Assembly: GCA_004194705.1 (NCBI GenBank)
Contig: SADC01000215.1
Location: 108,738-172,737 of the forward strand
Source of the DNA: Ditylenchus dipsaci
Taxonomy: Eukaryota; Nematoda; Chromadorea; Rhabditida; Anguinidae
Length of the DNA: 64,000 nucleotides
Direction of reading: 5' to 3'
Below, one piece after another: positions 26,601-35,600 of this stretch (positions are counted from its first letter, which is position 1; each line of letters opens with the position of its first letter). The notes beneath the pieces were generated by a model that saw nothing but the letters and a program-made list of their open reading frames with translations, was not told where the DNA came from and ran no database searches. The translations under genes were made by a program, and so were the position numbers.

Positions 26601-29600
26601 CTTGCTCGGAATTATGTCTAAGGTAAGTGAGATGCGCACACCAACATACCTTAGACGCAAATCACTCGAAAGTGACTCTGGATGCATAAAAAATGTATGC
26701 ATACCAGAGTTTCTTTATGCAGTAGGCCCCAGTTAACAAAACTATGTTCAAATTCCATCTTTTACGGCATCTGGGTACTTGTTTAAGTAAATTTACTTTG
26801 TTTTCTTGGGCAAAAAATCAATTTTCGGTTATATTTGAACTTGAATATACAAATTACAAAAAATTAAAAAACGTGAAATGGCGGCCAAATGAGTTGCGGC
26901 CAAATGAGTGTGTACGCTCCGGAATGGCCAAAAGGCCAAAATTATTGCTTTTTTGAAAAAGTCTGAATTTCACCAGAAAATTATTTTTTTTCACCAGCAA
27001 ATTCAAATTTTAATCAAAATACTGAATTTCACCAGCAAATTTCTGAATTTCACCAGCAAATTTATTAATTTCGCCACCATATTGTTTGTTTGATAATTTT
27101 TGCTTCTGTAGTTATGTTTTCTTCGACCTAAATGTAACCTCTAATCAAACAGACGAAAAAGCGAGGACCGACTTAAAAATGTGGGCTATTTTTGTAGACT
27201 TGGGTACTTATTTATGGTGTCAAGCACAGTTGCAATCTTATGAAGAATTGTTGGGGAGAATCAAGCTGTTAACTAATTTTTTTAGGAAAATTTTAGAACA
27301 GGTCGTCTTGAACAAAAAAGCTTTATGGCCTAGCCTGGCTGAGGTAGCAACCTTTGCAGACTAACGCATGCCCAGCTTTGTCTGTGCATTCTAAATTTTC
27401 ATCTCATCACAGAATACTTGATCCCTAATCTCTAATGATAACTACAGCAGAATCAGCAAAAAATAACAACAGATAAAATAACAACAAAAATATATCAGGT
27501 TCTTTCTAGTGCATGCCCAACTTTTCGCTTTCGTCCTCTTTTTTGTCTTCCTTCCAATGACTGAGGCGAAGGATCTATAAGGCTTTCCGACTCCACCAGC
27601 CTTAGAGAGTGCTTGCAGACTTCATCCTTGATTCGCTTGGACATGTGCAAGAAATGTAGCCGGCGAAGCAAGATGACTAAGATGACGACCGGTGAGTGTT
27701 ATATCAAAGTTGATAATATGAACTTGCTTTCCATTTGTTATTTGAGCAGATCCATCTGCAATAAACAGACGCGTCAGATATAACCTGTCTGGATCCCAGC
27801 GTGCAATGGACTTCAGAAATACTCCGTAACACCACTTGTCTTCATGAGATGCGATAGCTGATCCGGTTGGAAAGAACTTCTTGTCTGCTTCAGAAAACCC
27901 ACAAACCTGAAAAAGCTAAACTATAAACACCCTCTCTCACTGTTTGAATTAAGTACTCACTAGAAGAGGATAGTTAAGTGTCATTAGTTTCTAGTGCCGT
28001 CAACTTGAATAACCGGCCATTGAACCTGTCGGCGAAGAAGCTTTGGCGTTAAAATGACCATGATGAATTTCGACACGGCTTTGGCTTCTCCGTTTTCTAG
28101 CACAATAATAACAGTATGACGAAATGCTACCACAAACGATTGGTCTTCATCCACTAAAAAGGAATTCACAAATAAATTATTTTAGACGTTAAATCCTAAC
28201 CCGGAATCTGCTTCTTTTCATCGTAGTATTTCTGAAGATCTTCAAGTGATAGCGTGTTAGAGAAACCATTTTTCTGTGCATTGTAGGATTTCCGATTTTG
28301 TATTTGCTTGATTGTAGGCAGCTGAATGCCAGAACATCTTGTTCAGTCTAAAAAATAAGTAAAGCACCTGAATTTCACACGTGACTAAACTAAGTCACCT
28401 GAAGTTTTTGCTGAATCATCCTAGCCGTCATTCCTCTGCTTGGTTTATCCTTTGCATTAATGCTTTCCTTGACCGGACTACTGAGGCCATTATCCCTCAA
28501 GCTTTGTGATCGTGTTCTCCAGTCCTTTGAATGAATGCCACCGATAATGCAGAGAGATCTTTTCCATAACGGATTCGCATATTTGCCTTGCATTGGAAAT
28601 GCCCGGACGGTTCTTGCTGGAATGATCACAACAGTAGACTTCATCTTCATACTTCATAGTATTGTGAATGTAATGGCTGAAATGCAAGTATGCACTACAC
28701 CTGACCCAGATTTATCTCTTACTAAATCCAAAAGCATTCGTTTTCGGCCAACCATTCATCAGCGTCTTCCTTGCACTTGCAGACCACCAAATCTGTCCAT
28801 TCGTTGTTTGGTCCTCGCTTTTTCGTTTGTTTGATTAGAGGTTGCATCTACAAGTAGAAAAAGGTAATTTCAGATGAAAAAAAAACAATATGGTGGCGAA
28901 AATCAACAATTTGCTGGTGAAATTTAGAAATTTGCTGGTGAAATTCAGTATTTTGATGAAAATTTTAATTTGCTGGTGAAAAAAAATAATTTGCTGGTGA
29001 AATTCAGACTTTTGAGGGTGCATTTCAGTTACAGCCATTTTTTGGGGGATTTAACTGGTCCGCGGAAGCCCTTGACCAGTTTTTTGAAAAATGCATACGT
29101 AATTTGGGACACCCTGTACAAAAAATTTACGGTTTTTTTTCCAAACACAAAATAGTCCAAAACTCAAAATTTTTGACGTAAAATGCAAATTCTGACCTAG
29201 ATCATCTTGACCTACTTTTCGATTTTGAGTAGAATAGTTTCAACAAAATTTCAATTCTCATGCAAAAAATAACGAAATCGACAACTTGAAAAAAAAAACG
29301 AAATCGACAACTTAGGCAAAAAAAGCGGGAAATTAATAGCAATCTTTTCAAAATTGTCTAAAAATGCAATTAGGATTTTCAAAAACTTTTTACCCTGATT
29401 TTTGCGGGAAATTAAGAAATTCATTTAATTTAACAAAGAGTTTCAGTCATACCATTCGACACCCGTCCTGCTGATGAAATAATTGCACAGAGTTTCAGTC
29501 ATACGATCCATTCGACACCCGTCCTGCTGATGAAATAATTGCACAGGCAAAGCAAGCCAAGCCAAATTAGAAACAGACCAGGACCTAGAGTTTTATGCTG

Positions 29601-32600
29601 GCTCTTCCAGTGCCAAGGCTGCCTTGAACGTGTCTCGTCTATCCAGCCCCACTCCAGAAGGTGGAAGTCCTGCCCCGGTTACTGCTGATCGCCCCACAGG
29701 TTTCGAGGATGATTTTAAAGCAGAGGTTTTTTTCAACGTCTCTTTGAACGAAATTCTAAAAAACCACTTGAAATTCAGGCAGGTCAGTACAGCCACACTC
29801 CCAGTCCTCTGTACGACGAAGATGACTCCGCTGAATTGGGAGCATTCCCTGAAAAATTCACTGGAGATGGCTGGGAACTTATGATCAGATATCCTCCAAA
29901 AAAGAAAATTATGGCGGACAGGTACTGGAAGCCCTGCTATGTACGTATCCAAGCAATACCCTCCTGTTGTATGCTGACAAAAAAGAAAGCAAGCCTTTTC
30001 AAGAAATTCTTCTACAGGTATTTAATTATTAGAAATGAAAACTTATAGACAAGCTGCAATTTGGTTATTTTAGGCATCTTATTCCTTGTCTGATGTGAGT
30101 CTGCAGGCCTACGATGTTTATGGCAAGATACACACTGTCAAACTTCAGCACATTCTATACAAAGAAAGGGTGGGCATCAGGGCAGGTGAGTAGGATTCAA
30201 CTAAATCTAACATACTCATAATTATTTTTTGTTTTGCTTAAAAAATTATTGGTGTGGGAATTTTTCGACTGAAGTTGAATTCACCCACTTAGTTATTTTT
30301 TTCAATAAATTTTGAACATTCTGATAGTCGAGCGTGACTTCTGCTGCTCCTGGTTCAAATTTATTTAAGAGCTATTGAATTGTTTAGATTTAATTTATTT
30401 TGTATCGACACCAAAGTATAAAATTATTTATAACCGTAACTTATCCTGCATATCACCAACCATTTGTTTCAGGTCAAATATCTCGTCTTGTCGAAGGGCA
30501 CATGACCAAATATGGTATGCCCCTTGAACATGCTGCTCAGAGCAATATTCTGGCCAAGTTTGCTTGTTTGAATGTCGATGAGTTGACCACATTCACTAAC
30601 TGTGTGGAAGATTTGCTGTTTCATTGCACTGTGAAGCGGGAGAGCAATCCTGTGCACAAACAGGATGAAGTTCAGGTACTAACCACACTTTTGAAAAAAT
30701 TAAAATCATAATTTTTTTGATTCAGATCCACTGCTATGACGAATACTCTGCCCATGTGGACAAAGATGAATTGTAAGCGACCAGAAGGCAAGGTGAGAAT
30801 GTTCTGCCTGGCTTTCCTTACTGGATCCCCTGTTTTGGAAATAGGCCTAAATGACCGTAGAAGACAGGCAAGGAGATAGTTCGCCGAAAAGACATATTGC
30901 CCATGTACACAGAGAGGTGGATCCGCTTTGAAAACCTCGAATTCCACAACACAGTAGATGAAAGACTTGGAGGAAGATCAGGTATCTTAAAACTATAACA
31001 AATGTTAGCTGCCCACCACTACTTACATTTACTCCGTTGATAGGTAGTCAAAATACAACCTCCAGATGGATGCTTTTTTGAGGTACCACATTTTTTCTTT
31101 AAAGCAAATTATTAGATTATTTTTGGATTAATTTGTAGGTAATGAGATTTCGAGTTAGACCACCAAGGAACAGGGAAAAACCCTTGACAGTTAAATGTGT
31201 GATGAGACTGGCTGGATCTAAGGTACTTTTTTATTTGAAAGTACAGGGTGTTCTTAATATGTCGACTTTTTTAAAAAGCCATAACTTTTCCTATAGGCTA
31301 TTTTTGGAAACCGGCTTTAACATATCTATTTAATCTTTCATAAAGACTTTTTTGGTATGTGATGATGTCAAAAGCATGATTTGTGGTTGGTCCCTCCCGT
31401 GGTTTGGGTCGTGGTCTATAAACGGCCTCTGAATGGGCAAAGCAACCGACCAAAAATCGTGTTTTGACATCATTACCAAGAAACTTTCATATAAATAGGT
31501 GGATCTGTCAAAACATATTTTCAAAAACGTTCTATAAGAAAAGTTATAGATTATCAAAAGTGTCTACGTTTCCTAGGGCACTTTGTGCTGAGAATTTCAA
31601 TAATCGCAAAGAAAAAGTTAAATCATCCCTCATCCCAGATTGAAATCAGAATTGATGCAATGGCCGCTGCCCAACAGCAACGAGCCAAAGGAACCACTGA
31701 GTCGACGAGAACAATACCCTGCGAAGACATTCAAATCCGCTTCCCGTACCCGAGGCGTGGATCTACATTTTTAGGGAAGAGCGTCACTGGGTGTGGGGTC
31801 AGTCCACTCCAAAGTTAGGAGGCCAGGCAAAGTCAAGGTCAGTTTTCAAACATATACCCAACAGTACAGTTAAATCACCGATTATTGCAGAACCTGAAAG
31901 ACCGTCTGATGGGTGCCGTCCAACACACTGAAACTACTCTCATTGAGGTGGCAACTGGCGAGGCTAAATATGAGCATCTCTACCGTTCACTGGTCTGGCG
32001 CATTCCTCGACTACCAGAAAAGCATCACGCGGCTTACAAAACACACATGTTGAAGTCAGTTATTCTTGCCAGGGAATGCAAAGAGTTTACAATATAACCG
32101 GAATGCAAAAAAGCGACTGTAGTATAGAATTCTTGACGCTACTCGTCAATATCTACTCCACTCCCCCCCCCCCCAAAGCTCCTCGGGAATTAACTACAAC
32201 AAGTTTATAACTCACAAAGTGTATGCATAGTTTTAATAAGTTTCACTAATACGAACGACTGCTCATCGATTGGATACAAAAAGTGATTGGATACATCGAT
32301 TGGATACACCGTCGATTGGATACACCATCGATTGGATACATCGATTGGATACGCCATCAATTGGATACATCGATTGGATACACTTTTTTCGTGCCATTCG
32401 TGCCATTTTTAACTCAAAACAACCTAACTTGCAACAAATAGTTTTGTCATTTTATATTGTTCATTTTGTGAGCTTTGTTTTCAGCATAACAGTATTATAT
32501 GGTGCATTTTACAATTCTATTCTCTGCGTTTTAGATAATCTTGGCTAACATGGAACTTGTTCACTCAAAACGCATTGGTCCAAGAACTGCTCCGAAAACA

Positions 32601-35600
32601 TATACTGAGGGTCCGCGACAATTGACCGCCTGGTCTGTTTGACCCCCGTGGCTTTTTGACTACTTACACGCTGAAACCGATAAAGACGTTGTTTCCGACC
32701 ACTTTCCATCGAAAATTTTGACTTTTCTAGATTTTATACCTGTCTGCCTTCGACAGGCAACCTAATTCAATAGGAAGCCCCTTTGGGGTACATGGTCCGG
32801 GATAAGGGCTGACCCTTTGGGGTACATGGTACGGGATAATGGCTGACCCTTTTATGACCCACATAGCTTTTTCTTGGTGCAGCACCAGTAAGCTTTCAAA
32901 CTATCATGGTTATACGTCATTTTCTTCTTCGCTTGAATAGTCGCTGAGTTCGTTAACGATTAGGCGCACGAGTTCTATATTAGCATCTATCAGATTGCTA
33001 AATTTTATATTTATAGTAAATATCGATGTTCAAAGAAAAAAAGTGTAAAGTGTATCCAATCGATGTATCCAATCGATGGCGTATCCAATCGATGTATCCA
33101 ATCGATGGCGTATCCAATCGATGGTGTATCCAATCGATGGTGTATCCAATCACTTTTTGTATCCAATCGATGGTATACCAATACGAACTGGAGATGGGTT
33201 CCAAAATAAAAATTTAATTAGTATAATGGTTGTTCACGTTGTGAGAGTTAGAGTTCGAGTTAGAGTTAGAGTTCGGGATTTTGGTTACGTGAACACCTCT
33301 GATCCTAACTCTAACTCTAACTCGAACTCAAACTCTAACTCGAGGGTGTTCATGTACCTAGAGTTAGAGTTAGAGTTCGAGGTTGGATTTGAAGGTGTTC
33401 ATGCATATAACTTGGATTTTATTTTAGTAAACCTCCTAAAAACTAACTTTCAGTGGCTTTAGACGGCTTTGGAGTGAGATTCTGAGCTATCTAAGCTATA
33501 TACATGAACATTTTCAAGCTCGACCTCTAACTCGATGTACGTGAACACCATCGAGTTAGAGTTAGAGTTTGAGTTCGGGTTTTCGAGTACATGAACACCT
33601 CTTACCCGAACTCTAACTCTAACTCGAACTCAAACTCTAACTCGAACTCTAACTCTTACTCTAACAACGTGAACAAGCCATAACCGAAATTTTTTTTTGA
33701 TTTGTCGTTCGAAATTTGATTTTAAAACCTATCAAAAAATTTTGCTTAAATTTTACGAATATAATTTGTTTCTGGAACCCATCTGTCAATTTTTCGATAG
33801 ATTATATTGGCAAAAGCTTATGAAACCCATGCAAACACTTATTGAGTTATGTATAAACAACCGCCAACTTGTGGACCGGCCGAATACTTTTCACCTTTCT
33901 CTCGCATTACTTGAAAAAATTCAATTTTTCACAAATCGCCTTATTTTGAGCTTCAAATACATTTGGCGTTAAATGCAGATAACAAAAAAATTCTTCTTTT
34001 CCCTATAGTTTAGACCCCGTATATACCTCGAAGTCTAAATGGTTGCTAGCCAAATCACAGAGGGACCAAGCAAAAATCCTGTTTTTGACATAAATAAATT
34101 TAGGGATACAGGACAGTCGAATGCCATTTTTTGAAATCGCTTCATGGGAAAATTTATGTCCGTTTAAATTCAGGCACATTTTTTGACGCACCACATAGAT
34201 CAAACATCACTGTCAGATTTATCACTTTCCATCAAAAACAGCCGGGTTTTCAGTTTTTACAGCATTGATTCAAAATGCATAAATTTTGATCTCTGCTTAC
34301 GTAAATCTCGAAAATTATTTTTATAATATTTTTGCAGATGCCGTTTCGAACTTTCCTCCTTCGATTTGATGCCAGAAACATTCTTGCCCAGCTCCCATGT
34401 AGAGTTCACAATGCCGTTGGCAACCATCAGTAATACTGTGGTGCGCTCTGTGGGTGTGGAACAGCATGAGGACAGTGATCGGGTGGAGAAGGTTAGCCAC
34501 TTTTCAGAAAATATTATATTAACAAGCCTTTTTCAGTTTGTTCGGTATGTAGCCAAGTGCCACCATGTAGTGGATATTGACTATGTGCAGTGTAATGACT
34601 TGGATGATGTTGAGACTTCGACCTTTGCCCAATCCGCTGCATTGGAAGGATCCGGACCTGAGGCTGTGCCTCAACATGTTCCTGCATTCGAGCCTAATGA
34701 TGTACAATCGCAGCACATGGGGTAGGTACTTGTTTTTGAGTTCAAAAAAAATTTATGGGAATTGAGTAGAGACGAAACCAGCTAGACGGTTTAAATATAT
34801 CTCTACAAGGGGTAACAGGCGCCTATCGACGCTTTCATGGTGTTTTTACTTATCAAAGATTGTGAATTAAAACGGAGATTGTACACGAAAATCCACCAAA
34901 CTCCAGACCAAACTCCCCCACTACCAATTTGGAAGGCAAGGAAAACTTTTTTCAAAAGTAAATTCAATTATACGTGTTTATGCCTAGAAAAAAGCTAAAA
35001 TTCTGTACTTGAGTGTTTTGAAAAGATTTCGGACATATGTTTGCAAAACACATCAGAAAATTAGGTTTGAACACGAAAATCCACCCTAAATCCTGGCTAA
35101 AATCCACCACCTCTAATTTGGATTGCAGGAAAACTTTTTTAAAGCAACTTCAATTATTCGTGTTTGTGCTAAAAAGAAGTCTAAGATGCTGTACTTGAGT
35201 GTTTTGAAAAGATTTTGGACATGTTCGCAAACACATCAGAAAGTTAGGTTTGAACACGAAAATCAACCCTAAATCCAGGCTAAAACCCACCACCTCCGAT
35301 TTGGAGGGCAAGGAAAGTTTTATTTAAAAGCAACTTAAATTATACGCATTTGTGCTTAAAAGAAAGCTACGATGTTTTACTTGAGCGTTCCGGATAGAAT
35401 CCAATATAAGTTTGCGAAAAAAAGGCTGAAAATCGGGTTGGAAACCTATAGCTTCAGAAATAGCGTGAAAAAGATTTGTACCACTCCCAATGTCTGTAAA
35501 AAGGTGTGAACCACCCACCCACCCACACATGATAAATACTATATGAAGATATAGTATTTGGACTATTTTTATCCGTTAGTCACGTTTTCGGTAAATCGGA

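Larger units (their letters stand above)
26957..29016 (-). mobile_element. Mutator-like element with transposase, long tandem-word TIRs
   Basis: The left end (26957-27170) and right end (28780-29015) are inverted copies. Each begins with tandem AATTTCACCAGCAAATTT words, then GGTGGCGAAA next to CAATATGG, then TTGATTAGAGGTTGCATC-like sequence and TCGGTCCTCGCTTTTTCGT. Between them lies the transposase gene on the minus strand. The tandem-word ends mirror those of the non-coding 9-bp-TSD elements nearby. I could not find a clean TSD, so the outer limits are approximate. Confidence 0.7.
24896..29116. mobile_element. Composite mariner-like element, outer shell
   Basis: The ends are CAGGGTGTCCCAAAATAGG and, inverted, CAGGGTGTCCCAAATTACG. 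Each is bordered by TA (24894-24895 and 29117-29118), as for Tc1/mariner insertions. The 4.2 kb between holds at least four later insertions (about 24985-25745, 25834-26317, 26352-26916, 26957-29016). The original interior may be only a few hundred bases. Both ends could also belong to two separate elements. Confidence 0.6.
29499..34721 (+). other. Stonin homology domain and mu-homology domain exons
   Basis: Exons from 29499 give [13 protein letters not shown], then [20 protein letters not shown] and [19 protein letters not shown], the stonin homology domain. Next come [104 protein letters not shown] and FVRYVAK. These are hallmark strings of the stonin mu-homology domain, the synaptotagmin-binding fold. 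Local frame slips at homopolymers interrupt but do not scramble the order. Confidence 0.93.

Noticed and set aside
33227..33680. Interstitial telomere repeat (GAGTTAGAGTTAG)
   Set aside because: The unit is not TTAGGC or TTAGGG, and the arrays are inverted arms of a TAA-flanked transposon.
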